NCBI RefSeq assembly: GCF_030269665.1
Contig: NZ_BSTS01000006.1
Location: 62,001 to 126,000 of the forward strand
Direction of reading: 5' to 3'
Length of the DNA: 64,000 nt
DNA from: Actinomycetospora sp. NBRC 106375
GTDB lineage: Bacteria; Actinomycetota; Actinomycetes; Mycobacteriales; Pseudonocardiaceae
Positions 31,740 to 39,774 of this stretch are shown here, piece by piece; within the stretch, counting starts at the first letter, position 1, and every line of letters starts with the position of its first letter. The notes beneath the pieces were generated by a model. It was not told the origin of the DNA, did no database searches, and saw only the letters and a program-made list of their open reading frames with translations. The position numbers were made by a program, and so were the translations under genes.

Positions 31740-33845
31740 ATGACAGTCCGAGACGCCCTCACCACCGAGCTGCGGGTGCCCCTCCGCGCGCCGGCGCCCC
31801 GCCCGGCCGCGGCCCCCGGCGCCGGTCGCCACGCCGCGCCGGGGCGCCTGGCGACGTTCTGGCGCGGTCGTGCCGCCGACCCGCGCTGGGTCCGCCCGGC
31901 CCTGATCGCCCTGCTCGTCGCGACCGCCGTGCTCTACCTGTGGAACCTCGGCGCCTCGGGCTACGCCAACACCTACTACGCCGCTGCGGTGCAGGCCGGG
32001 ACACAGTCGTGGAAGGCCTGGCTCTTCGGCTCGATGGACTCGTCGAACTTCATCACCGTCGACAAGCCGCCGGCCGCGCTGTGGGTGATGGCACTCTCCG
32101 GGCGGATCTTCGGGTTCAGCTCGTGGTCGCTCCTCGCGCCGCAGGCGCTCATGGGCGTCGGCGCGGTCGCCCTGCTCTACGCCACCGTCCGCCGCTGGGC
32201 GGGCCCGGGCGCCGGGCTCCTCGCCGGCGCGGCGCTCGCGCTGACGCCGGTCGCGGTGCTGATGTTCCGGTTCGACAACCCGGACGCGCTGCTCGTGCTG
32301 ACGCTGGTCGCCGCGGCGTACGCGATCGTGCGCGCCGTGGACGCGGGCGCCGCCCGCGCCGCTGCGTGGTGGTCCGCCGCGGCGGGCGCGCTGATCGGCC
32401 TCGGCTTCCTGACGAAGATGATGCAGGCGTTCCTCGTGCTGCCCGCCCTCGCCGCGGTGCTCCTGCTCGCCTCGGCCGCGCCGCTGCGCCGCCGCCTGGC
32501 CGCGCTCGCGGCCGGCGCGGGCGCGCTCGTCGCGTCGGTGGCCTGGTACGTCCTGCTCGTCGACCTCTGGCCGGCCGACTCCCGCCCCTACATCGGCGGC
32601 TCGACGGACAACACGCTGCTCGACCTCGTCCTCGGCTACAACGGTCTCGGCCGCATCCTCGGCGGCGAGGGCAACGGCGGCGGGGGCGGTCCGGGGGGTG
32701 GCGCCGGCGGTGGGGACACCGGCTTCGGCGGGAGCACCGGCATCACGCGGATGTTCAACGCCTCCTTCGGCGGCCAGATCAGCTGGCTGCTGCCCGCGGC
32801 GCTCGTCGCGCTCGTCGCCGGGCTGTGGCTGACGCGCCGCGCCCCGCGCACCGACCGGGCCCGCGCCGGGCTCGTGCTCTGGGGCGGCTGGCTGCTCGTC
32901 ACCGGGCTGGTGTTCAGCTTCATGAGCGGCACGATCCACGCCTACTACGCCGTCGCTCTCGCGCCCGGCCTGGTCGGCACGCTGGTGGTCGGCGGCCGCG
33001 AGGTGTGGCGCCGCCGCAGCGTCCTCGCCGCCGACGCGACCCTCGCCCTCATGGTGGCGGTGACCGCCGGCTGGAGCGTCGTGCTCCTGCGCCGGACCCC
33101 GGAGTTCCTGCCCTGGCTGCGCTGGGTCGTCGCGATCGCCGGCGTCGCCGTCGCGATCGCGCTGGTGGTGCCAGCGTCGTTGCGGCGGCAGGCTCTCCGC
33201 GGCACCGGGCGGTGGGCGCTGCCGGTGATGCTGCTCGGCGCGCTGCTCGCCGGCGCCGGCGGCTCGACCGCGTACGCACTGCAGACCGCGGCGACCGCGC
33301 ACCAGGGCTCGATCGTCAGTGCCGGTCCCTCGACGGGCCAGGAGACGGGCGGCGGTCCCGGCGGCGGCCAGGGCGGACCGGGTGGCGCTCCGGGCGGTCA
33401 GGGCGACGGGCAGCCCCCGGCCGGCCAGACCCCGCCCGACGGCGGGCAGGGCGGCGCGCGGGGAGCCGCCGGCGGCGGCCCCGGCGAGGCCGGCACGTCG
33501 ACCGAGCTCACGGCCCTGCTCACGGCGTCGACCACGCGCTGGTCGGCCGCCACGGTGTCCGCCCAGGGCGCGTCGAGCCTCGAGCTCGCGAGCGGCACCG
33601 CGGTGATGGCGATCGGTGGGTTCTCCGGCTACGACGCCGCACCGAGCCTCGCGCAGTTCCAGGCGTACGTCGCCGCCGGCGACATCCACTGGTTCGTCGC
33701 GAGCGGCCAGGGCGGCGGGCAGGGCGGTCCCGGAGGCGGCGGCGACAGCGTCGGGACCCAGATCACCGCGTGGGTCGCCGCGCACTACACGGCGACGACG
33801 GTCGGCGGGACCACGGTCTACGACCTGACCCAGCCCGCGACCTGA
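31740..33845 (+). CDS. GT39-family membrane glycosyltransferase, paralogue 3
   Basis: A 701-residue polytopic protein, clearly homologous over its length to the proteins at 21121 and 24660: YLWNLGASGYANTYYAAAVQ, FITVDKPPAALWVMALSGRI, RFDNPDALLVLTLVAAA, and the C-terminal LASGTAVMAIGGFSGYDAAP and TVYDLTQP. Gly-rich loops are again present (GGGGGPGGGAGGGDTGFGG, and GGGPGGGQGGPGGAPGGQG before the C-terminal domain). ATG at 31740 was chosen; GTG at 31734 is equally possible. It is monocistronic and lies beside the LCP gene. The last codons belong to a 17-bp tandem repeat. Confidence 0.9.
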   Translation: MTVRDALTTELRVPLRAPAPRPAAAPGAGRHAAPGRLATFWRGRAADPRWVRPALIALLVATAVLYLWNLGASGYANTYYAAAVQAGTQSWKAWLFGSMDSSNFITVDKPPAALWVMALSGRIFGFSSWSLLAPQALMGVGAVALLYATVRRWAGPGAGLLAGAALALTPVAVLMFRFDNPDALLVLTLVAAAYAIVRAVDAGAARAAAWWSAAAGALIGLGFLTKMMQAFLVLPALAAVLLLASAAPLRRRLAALAAGAGALVASVAWYVLLVDLWPADSRPYIGGSTDNTLLDLVLGYNGLGRILGGEGNGGGGGPGGGAGGGDTGFGGSTGITRMFNASFGGQISWLLPAALVALVAGLWLTRRAPRTDRARAGLVLWGGWLLVTGLVFSFMSGTIHAYYAVALAPGLVGTLVVGGREVWRRRSVLAADATLALMVAVTAGWSVVLLRRTPEFLPWLRWVVAIAGVAVAIALVVPASLRRQALRGTGRWALPVMLLGALLAGAGGSTAYALQTAATAHQGSIVSAGPSTGQETGGGPGGGQGGPGGAPGGQGDGQPPAGQTPPDGGQGGARGAAGGGPGEAGTSTELTALLTASTTRWSAATVSAQGASSLELASGTAVMAIGGFSGYDAAPSLAQFQAYVAAGDIHWFVASGQGGGQGGPGGGGDSVGTQITAWVAAHYTATTVGGTTVYDLTQPAT

Positions 33846-33872
33846 CCCAGCCCACGACCTGACCCAGCCCAC
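33822..33872 (+). repeat. Three tandem 17-bp units spanning a stop codon
   Basis: GACCTGACCCAGCCCGC at 33822-33838 is followed by two copies of GACCTGACCCAGCCCAC (33839-33872). The first unit encodes the last residues of the GT39 protein; the others repeat the stop-codon region without coding. Confidence 0.8.
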
Positions 33873-33884
33873 GACCGGAGTCAC

Positions 33885-33933
33885 GGTTACTGGCTGGTAT
33901 CCCTCGCCCTGCGAGGGATACCAGCCAGTAACC
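33885..33933. terminator. 22-bp perfect hairpin between convergent genes
   Basis: GGTTACTGGCTGGTATCCCTCG at 33885-33906 pairs perfectly with 33912-33933 around CCCTG. It lies between the GT39 stop at 33845 and the leftward MFS stop at 33955 and can serve both. It is less GC-rich than its surroundings. Confidence 0.82.
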
Positions 33934-33954
33934 CGTGCACGCCCCGCCGGACCC

Positions 33955-35250
33955 TCAGGCCGCCCGCGGCTCGTCGCTCGCGGCGTCGTCGTCCGGGACC
34001 CCGACGTCGAGCGGGTGCGCGATCTCGTCGGGACCCGGGCGCCCGAGGACCAGGGCGAGGGCACCGAAGACGATCGGCACCAGGCCGGCGGCGAGGAACA
34101 CCGGCGTCAGCCCGACCCCCTCGCTGACCGGCCCGGCCAGGGCCATCGACACGGGCATGAACGCCAGCGAGACGAAGAAGTCGAGGCTCGTGACCCTCCC
34201 GAGCAGCGCGGGCGGGACGCGGCGCTGCAGCAGCGTGCCCCAGATGACCTGCGGGGCGCTGAACAGCCCGCCGACCACGAACCCGGCAACGATCATCGGC
34301 CACAGGGACGTCGCGAGACCGAACACGACCATCGGCACGCACGCCGACGTCCAGAGCACGATCATGACCGTGAGGTAGCGCCGGGGCAGGCGCAGCGAGG
34401 ACACGACGACCGAGGCGATCGCCCCGCCGGCCCCGTAGGCCAGGAGCACCAGCGAGTGCCCTCCCGGTCCGCCCCCGGCACGCTCGATGATCGCGAACGG
34501 CACGAGCACCTCGAGCGGCCCGAGCACCAGCAGGATCATCAGCGACGCGAAGACCAGCGTCACGAGCAGCCAGCGCGTCGTGACCATGTAGCGGAAACCC
34601 TCGACGAGGTCGCGGAGCACCGCCGCGACGGGGTGCCCGCGGTCCTCCCCGGAGAGGTCACGGCGCAGCGGGTGCGCGGGCAGCGCGAGCACCGCGATCA
34701 GCGAGCCCACGCACGCCACCGCGGTCGCCGCGAGCGCCGCGGCCGGCGAGAAGGCGGCCACGAGGACGCCGGCGAGCGCGGGACCGGCGCCCTGCAGCAG
34801 CACCGGGCGCACGACGCCCTCGAGCCCGTTGGCGGCGAGCAGGTCGTCGGGGTCGACCAGGGCGGGCACGAGCGCCGAGTACGCGGGGAAGAACAGGCCC
34901 ATCGACAGGCCGATCACCGCGGCCACGACGACCAGCACGGCGACGGCCAGCGCCCCCGCCGCCGCGAGGGCCGCGACGACGCCGATGGACGACGCGAGGG
35001 CGATCTGGACGCCGGCGAGGATGCGCTTCTGTGGCACGCGGTCGGCGAGCACCCCGCCCAGCAGCGCGGTGACGATCAGGCCCAGGGCGAGCGCGCCGGA
35101 GACCAGCGAGAGCTCGGCGGGCCCGCCCCCGAGCTCGATCACCTGCCAGACGACCGCGAGCGTCCACAGGCCCTCCGCGAGCACCGACAGCGCGAGCGCG
35201 ACGGCCAGCCGCCGGTAGGCGGACCGGCGCAGCGGGCGCAGGGCGCGCAT
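33955..35250 (-). CDS. MFS exporter (EntS/macrolide-efflux-like)
   Basis: A 431-residue inner-membrane protein with about 12 helices, of the MFS_3 type used for siderophore or drug export. Typical blocks are LGLIVTALLGGVLADRVPQK (motif A-like between helices 2 and 3), GLSMGLFFPAYSALVPALVD and APQVIWGTLLQRRVPPALLG. The ATG at 35250 has AGGAGG 9 bp upstream; the frame is open further but lacks another good site. The substrate is unknown and no siderophore or antibiotic synthesis gene is nearby. Confidence 0.9.
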   Translation of the reverse strand: MRALRPLRRSAYRRLAVALALSVLAEGLWTLAVVWQVIELGGGPAELSLVSGALALGLIVTALLGGVLADRVPQKRILAGVQIALASSIGVVAALAAAGALAVAVLVVVAAVIGLSMGLFFPAYSALVPALVDPDDLLAANGLEGVVRPVLLQGAGPALAGVLVAAFSPAAALAATAVACVGSLIAVLALPAHPLRRDLSGEDRGHPVAAVLRDLVEGFRYMVTTRWLLVTLVFASLMILLVLGPLEVLVPFAIIERAGGGPGGHSLVLLAYGAGGAIASVVVSSLRLPRRYLTVMIVLWTSACVPMVVFGLATSLWPMIVAGFVVGGLFSAPQVIWGTLLQRRVPPALLGRVTSLDFFVSLAFMPVSMALAGPVSEGVGLTPVFLAAGLVPIVFGALALVLGRPGPDEIAHPLDVGVPDDDAASDEPRAA

Positions 35251-35363
35251 CGGGATCGACCTCCTGGCGGCTCGGGGCGCTGCGCGACGGTAGGACGTCC
35301 ACCTGGGTCGAGGTCCACCGGTTTCCGTTGTGCCACCGCGCCCGGTCGAGTACACCGTCACGG

Positions 35364-35633
35364 GTGCGCAAGCAGCGGTGGGTCGCCGAGGTCGGGGAAG
35401 ACAACGCGGCGTTCCTCGCCACGCGCAGCCGCACGGCCGTGCTGGCCTCGGAGTACCGCCCGCGCGATCTCGGCGACGGCCGCGTCGCCTACGACGAGCG
35501 CTCCCTCGGCGCGGCCCGCGAGCTCTCCGAGGAGGAGGAGGGCGCGATCACCGACGACGGCGACGGCCTGCGGGTGTGGGTCGGGGACGACGCCTTCGAC
35601 CTCGAGGAGCAGATCGTCAGCGCGGAGACCTAG
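35364..35633 (+). CDS. Small acidic hypothetical protein
   Basis: An 89-residue acidic protein beginning with GTG at 35364 (VRKQRWVAEVGEDNAAFLA) and ending FDLEEQIVSAET. The middle has a Glu-rich run (ELSEEEEGAITDDGDG). It has no signal peptide, helix or known motif. Codon use fits a coding frame, but there is no clear ribosome-binding site. It is divergent from the MFS gene (113 bp) and convergent with the next gene, with 5 bp between stops. Confidence 0.55.
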   Translation: MRKQRWVAEVGEDNAAFLATRSRTAVLASEYRPRDLGDGRVAYDERSLGAARELSEEEEGAITDDGDGLRVWVGDDAFDLEEQIVSAET

Positions 35634-35638
35634 CGACC

Positions 35639-36022
35639 TCAGGCGACGGGGGTGCGGGGCGCCGGACGCCGGGCGCCGGGGTGCGCGCGGGCGGTCCGGG
35701 GCGGGACCGGCGCACCGGGACCGCGCCGCGGCGCCACGCGGGCCGTGCGCGGCGGACCCGCCTGCCCGACCGAGGCGACCGGACGCCCGGACAGCACGGC
35801 GGCGAGGACGCCCACGACCTCGCCGAGCGACTGGTAGCGCCGCTCCGGCAGGCGTTCGAGCAGGCCACGGGTCACGGTGTCGGTCCCGTACATCTCACCC
35901 GCGGTGAGGACCTGCCAGCGCTGGGCGGGGAAGGCGAGGTCGCCGAGGACGGCGGCGAGTCGCCCGGGGAGGCCACGGGCCTCGACGGGAGCGGTCGTCA
36001 TCGGCCGGTCGTGTGCGGTCAT
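35639..36022 (-). CDS. DUF2795-like protein with a Pro/Arg tail
   Basis: A 127-residue protein. The first 75 residues (LPGRLAAVLGDLAFPAQRWQ, GTDTVTRGLLERLPERRYQS) match the pattern of the small DUF2795 domain, a helical module of unknown role common in actinobacteria. The remaining third is rich in Pro, Arg and Ala (RRGPGAPVPPRTARAHPG) and probably disordered. The ATG at 36022 follows GGAGGAA closely. It is monocistronic and divergent from the thioesterase-like gene at 36172. Confidence 0.72.
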   Translation of the reverse strand: MTAHDRPMTTAPVEARGLPGRLAAVLGDLAFPAQRWQVLTAGEMYGTDTVTRGLLERLPERRYQSLGEVVGVLAAVLSGRPVASVGQAGPPRTARVAPRRGPGAPVPPRTARAHPGARRPAPRTPVA

Positions 36023-36171
36023 CGGTTCCTCCGTGCAGGAGCGCCTGGTCGCGCAGACGGGACAGTTCCCCGAACGACCGTTCGTCAACCCTGTCGCGTC
36101 ACCGATGCGTCCATGATCGTTCGCGGCCGCACGATCCCGCCTCTTGCTACCGACGGGTAACCTCTCGGTCC

Positions 36172-36663
36172 GTGAGCACTCCGAGCGTGCTGGGCGCGTG
36201 GCACCGTTTCTCCGGCTCGTGGCCGGGCCGCCTGCTGGTCAGCGCGGCCGTCTGGCTGCGCGCGCCCTACTTCCTCACCGCGGCGCCGGTCATCCGCCGC
36301 CTCGAGCCGGGACGGGCCGAGGTCTCGCTGCGCAACTGGTGGCTGGTGCACAACCACCTCGGGACGGTGCACGCCATCGCGTCGTGCAACCTCGCCGAGT
36401 ACGCCATGGGCGTGCTCGCCGAGGCGACCGTGCCGGACACCCACCGGTGGATCCCCCGCGGCATGAGCGTGGCGTACCTGGCGAAGGCCGAGACCGACCT
36501 GGTGGCCGTGGCGACGTTCCCGGCCCCTCCGGCGTTCGGCGACGAGCGCGAGGACGTCGACGCCGACGTCGTGCTCACCGACGCGCACGGCCGCGAGGTC
36601 GTCCGCGCGACGATCAGCCTGCGGATCTCCCCGCGGCCCGCGCGGACCCCCGTCACCGCCTGA
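36172..36663 (+). CDS. DUF4442 hotdog-fold, thioesterase-like protein
   Basis: A 163-residue protein of the DUF4442/PaaI-like hotdog group, related to acyl-CoA thioesterases. The core runs RLEPGRAEVSLRNWWLVHNH, GTVHAIASCNLAEYAMGV (central helix) and IPRGMSVAYLAKAETDLVA. The GTG at 36172 gives a start that fits the family. No Asp nucleophile is obvious, so activity is uncertain. It is followed after 49 bp by eccB, with no evident functional link. Confidence 0.8.
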   Translation: MSTPSVLGAWHRFSGSWPGRLLVSAAVWLRAPYFLTAAPVIRRLEPGRAEVSLRNWWLVHNHLGTVHAIASCNLAEYAMGVLAEATVPDTHRWIPRGMSVAYLAKAETDLVAVATFPAPPAFGDEREDVDADVVLTDAHGREVVRATISLRISPRPARTPVTA

Positions 36664-36712
36664 TCCGAACGCGCCCCCGATCGCCCCGGGACGTGCCACG
36701 ATCCGCGGCGAG

Positions 36713-38176
36713 ATGCCCCCACCGACGCCCCCGACCCCGACCTCCGACCAGGTCCACGCCTACCGCTTCGGGCTGCGGCGCCTGCAGTCGGCACTGGTCG
36801 GGCGGCAGGCGGTGCCCGGCGCGGACCGGCTGCGCGCCCAGGGCCGGGCGACGGTCGCCGGGGTGCTGATCGCCGCGCTCGCGCTCGGCGTCGCCGCGGT
36901 GTGGGGACTGCTCGACCGCCCCGCCGACTGGCGCACGGCCGGGGTCGTCGTCGCCGCGGGCTCCGGCGCGCTCTACGTCGTGGTGCACGAGCCCGACCGC
37001 CTGGTCCCGGTGCCCAACCTCGCCTCGGCGCGCCTGGTGCTGGCCGGGCTCGCCGCGGCGGGCGGTCCGGCCGGTAACCCCGCCCCGGTCGAGGTCGGCG
37101 ACGCCGAGCTGGCGACGGCGCCCCGCGAGCGGGGGGTGGGCATCGTCGACGCGCCGCCGCTGCCGCCCGCCGGGGCGCCCGTGCCGCCGATCTGGTCGGT
37201 GTGCGACACCGGCAGCCCCCAGCCCGGCGCCGCCCGGCCCTGGGAGCAGCCGCGGGTGTGGACGACGGTGCTCGCCGGGGCGCAGGTGCCCGCGCGGCCC
37301 CTCGAGCCCGGTCGCGGGCTCCTGCTGCGCGACCGCTTCCTCGGCACCTGGCTGGTGCACGACGGCGTCCGGTCCCGCCTGGACCTGCGCGATCCCGCCG
37401 TGGTGGTCGCCTTCGGCCTCACCGGGCAGCTGCCCCGGCCGGTGAGCACGAGCCTGCTCAACACGCTGCCCGAGGGCGCCCCGGTCGTCGCGCCGGTGAT
37501 CGCGGGGCGGGGCGAGGTGCCGCCGACCGGCCCGCTCGTCGGCGAACCGGTCGGCGGGGTCGTGCGGCTGGTCGGGCCGGGCACGCCCGACCGCTGGTAC
37601 GTGGTGCAGCGCGAGGGGGTGCAGGAGGTGCCCGAGGTGGTCGCCCGGCTGGTGCGCCTCGCCGACCCGGATCCGGCCCGCGCCGGCGCGCCGGTGCCGG
37701 TCGTGTCGCCGGGCCAGCTGCGCCCGCTCGGGACCGCCCGCGGCATCGCCGTGAGCGCCTACCCCGACCCCGTGCCGCGCGCCGTGCCGATGGCGGACGC
37801 GCCGACCACGTGCGCGAGCGCCGACGGCGGGGGCCCCGTGGTGCTCACCGTCGGCGCCGAGGCCCCCGCCGCCGCCACGCCGCCGACGACGCTGGCCCAG
37901 GCCGACGGCTCGGGCGAGCGGGTGGACGCGGTCGCGGTGCCCGGCGGCGGCGTGACCGTGCGTGCGGTGCCGCCGGGTCGCCCGGACGCGCCGGGCAGCC
38001 CCACGGTCGTGTCCGGGTCCGGGACGGCCTGCGCGGTACCCGACCCCGCGACCGCCGAGGCGCTCGGCCTCGGGACGGCGTTCCCGCCCGCCCCGCAGGC
38101 CATCGTCGGCCTGCTGCCCGCCGGGCCGGCGCTCTCCGTCGCGGACGCCCTGACGCCCCTGCCCGCCGGGGGCTGA
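36713..38176 (+). CDS. eccB: Type VII secretion membrane protein EccB
   Basis: A 487-residue component of an ESX secretion complex. The N-terminus TSDQVHAYRFGLRRLQSALV is the EccB hallmark, followed by one membrane helix (about 46-66) and a large outer domain of about 410 residues. That domain includes VPVPNLASARLVLAG and VSPGQLRPLGTARGIAVSA. In ESX systems EccB joins EccC, EccD and EccE. No eccC, eccD, mycosin or WXG100 gene is in the window, so this is an isolated copy or the edge of a split locus. The C-terminal stretch is Pro/Ala/Thr-rich. It converges with a kinase gene, 12 bp between stops. Confidence 0.93.
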   Translation: MPPPTPPTPTSDQVHAYRFGLRRLQSALVGRQAVPGADRLRAQGRATVAGVLIAALALGVAAVWGLLDRPADWRTAGVVVAAGSGALYVVVHEPDRLVPVPNLASARLVLAGLAAAGGPAGNPAPVEVGDAELATAPRERGVGIVDAPPLPPAGAPVPPIWSVCDTGSPQPGAARPWEQPRVWTTVLAGAQVPARPLEPGRGLLLRDRFLGTWLVHDGVRSRLDLRDPAVVVAFGLTGQLPRPVSTSLLNTLPEGAPVVAPVIAGRGEVPPTGPLVGEPVGGVVRLVGPGTPDRWYVVQREGVQEVPEVVARLVRLADPDPARAGAPVPVVSPGQLRPLGTARGIAVSAYPDPVPRAVPMADAPTTCASADGGGPVVLTVGAEAPAAATPPTTLAQADGSGERVDAVAVPGGGVTVRAVPPGRPDAPGSPTVVSGSGTACAVPDPATAEALGLGTAFPPAPQAIVGLLPAGPALSVADALTPLPAGG

Positions 38177-38188
38177 GCTCCCGGCGCC

Positions 38189-39580
38189 CTACGGGACGGC
38201 GGCGGTGGTCGTCGTGGTCGTCGTCGGCGGCACCACCGGCGGCGGGACCGCGGCCGGCGGGGTCGTCGTCGTGGTCGTCGTGGTCCGCGTGGTCGTGGTC
38301 GTCCGCCGCTCCGTGGTGGTGCGCCGGGTGCGCGGGGCCGTGGCGACCTCGGTCTCGTCCCGGGTGGTCGTGGTGACCTGCGGGGCCACCGGCAGGGGCG
38401 GCGGGGGCGGCGCGAGGGTCGCCGAGGGCACCGGGGGCGGCAGTGGCTGGTCGTTCGAGAGCACGGCGTACGCGACCGCCGAGCCGGCGACGAGCAGCAC
38501 GGCCGCCGCCGCGGCGATCGCCGCGGCGATCCGGCGGCGCCGGCGTCCCGGCTGCGCCAGCGGGGACGCGCCGGTCGGGTCGGGCTCCGGGGCGGCGGCA
38601 GCCACGCCGACGGCGGCGGGCTGGGCCGCGAGCGGCCCGGACCCGTTGACCACGGCGGTCGGCGCGGTCATGAGGACCGGCGAGAGCACGGTCTCGGCCT
38701 CCATGCCCACCTCGCGCGACACCCCGCGCAGGGCCGCCACGACCTCCTCCGCCGTCGGCCGGTCGCCCGGGTCGTCGGCGGTCATGGCGGTGAGCAGCGC
38801 CTCGAGACCGGGCGGCAGCCCCGGGGGCACGACCGGGCGGCGGTGCAGGCGGGCGACCGCGGCCTCGAGGGCGTTGCCCGGGTACTCGCGGCGGCCCGTG
38901 AGGCACTCGATGAGCACGAGGCCCAGCGCGTAGATGTCGACGGCGCCGTCGATCGGCTCGCCGCGGACCTGCTCGGGGCTGAGGTACGACGCCGTCCCGA
39001 TGACCATGCCCGCCGCCGTGACGGGCGCGGCGTCGTGGACCGCGGCGATGCCGAAGTCCGAGAGGTGCGCGCGGCCCTCCGCGTCGAGCAGCACGTTGCC
39101 CGGCTTGACGTCGCGGTGGACGACGCCGCGGCGGTGCACGTAGGCGAGCGCGTCGGCGAGCGCCGCGCCGAGGGCGACGACGTCCACCACGGGCAGCGGG
39201 CCGGTGCGCACCCGCTGCGCGAGGGTGTCGCCCTCGATGAGCTGCATGACGAAGTACGCGCGGCCGTCCTCGTCGCCGACGTCGTAGACGGTGACGAGGC
39301 CAGGGTGCGACAGCCCGGCGAGGGTGAGCACCTCACGGCGGTGGCGGGCCTCCTGGCCCTCCTCGATGTCGCCGATCTTCTCGGCGGGGTCGGCCGGGTC
39401 CCCCGGCTGGGCGTCGGGCGCCGCGGCCGAGCCGGCGGCGTTGAACATCTTGATGGCGACGTCGCGGCCCAGGAGCTCGTCGCGGGCGCGGAACACGTCG
39501 GCCGCGCCACCTCGCCCGATGAGGTCGCCGACGGTGTAGCGGCCGCCCACCATCGCGGGCGGACCGGTGTCGGTGCTCAA
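38189..39580 (-). CDS. Transmembrane Ser/Thr protein kinase (PknB-like)
   Basis: A 463-residue Hanks-type kinase. The Gly loop is LIGRGGAADVF, catalytic Lys44 is in VAIKMF, the catalytic loop is HRDVKPGN (155-162), and DFG is at 175-177. SPE replaces APE. One membrane helix (about 351-374) leads to an outer Pro/Thr-rich tail with long Thr runs and no PASTA repeats. An unusual 30-residue Ala/Pro/Asp insert lies between the Lys strand and helix C (residues 47-80). The TTG at 39580 was chosen because GGAGG lies 8 bp before it; ATG at 39553 is the alternative. It may sense wall state; the window carries the PASTA module separately at 54419. Confidence 0.92.
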   Translation of the reverse strand: MSTDTGPPAMVGGRYTVGDLIGRGGAADVFRARDELLGRDVAIKMFNAAGSAAAPDAQPGDPADPAEKIGDIEEGQEARHRREVLTLAGLSHPGLVTVYDVGDEDGRAYFVMQLIEGDTLAQRVRTGPLPVVDVVALGAALADALAYVHRRGVVHRDVKPGNVLLDAEGRAHLSDFGIAAVHDAAPVTAAGMVIGTASYLSPEQVRGEPIDGAVDIYALGLVLIECLTGRREYPGNALEAAVARLHRRPVVPPGLPPGLEALLTAMTADDPGDRPTAEEVVAALRGVSREVGMEAETVLSPVLMTAPTAVVNGSGPLAAQPAAVGVAAAAPEPDPTGASPLAQPGRRRRRIAAAIAAAAAVLLVAGSAVAYAVLSNDQPLPPPVPSATLAPPPPPLPVAPQVTTTTRDETEVATAPRTRRTTTERRTTTTTRTTTTTTTTPPAAVPPPVVPPTTTTTTTAAVP

Positions 39581-39713
39581 CAGCCCGCCCTCCTCCCGGT
39601 GCGCGGTCCGCCCCGATCATCCCGTACGGCCGGTCCCTCGTCTGCGTGACGTCCCGGGCGGCGCGTCGCCCGAACGGGGGGTTGCCGGCGGCGGTGATCG
39701 CGGCCTCGGCCGA

Positions 39714-39739
39714 GCCGCACGTCACGGAACACGTGCGGC
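39714..39739 (-). terminator. 9-bp hairpin after the helR-type gene
   Basis: GCCGCACGT at 39714-39722 pairs with ACGTGCGGC at 39731-39739. It lies 36 bp past the stop of the leftward helicase-like gene and upstream of the kinase gene. Confidence 0.55.
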
Positions 39740-39774
39740 CCCTGCCCGGTGGTTCGACGGGACGGGTTGCGGCG

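Noticed and set aside
35330-36160. 276-residue Arg/Gly-rich open frame
   Set aside because: It overlaps the 35364 and 35639 genes in another frame and has shadow-type composition.
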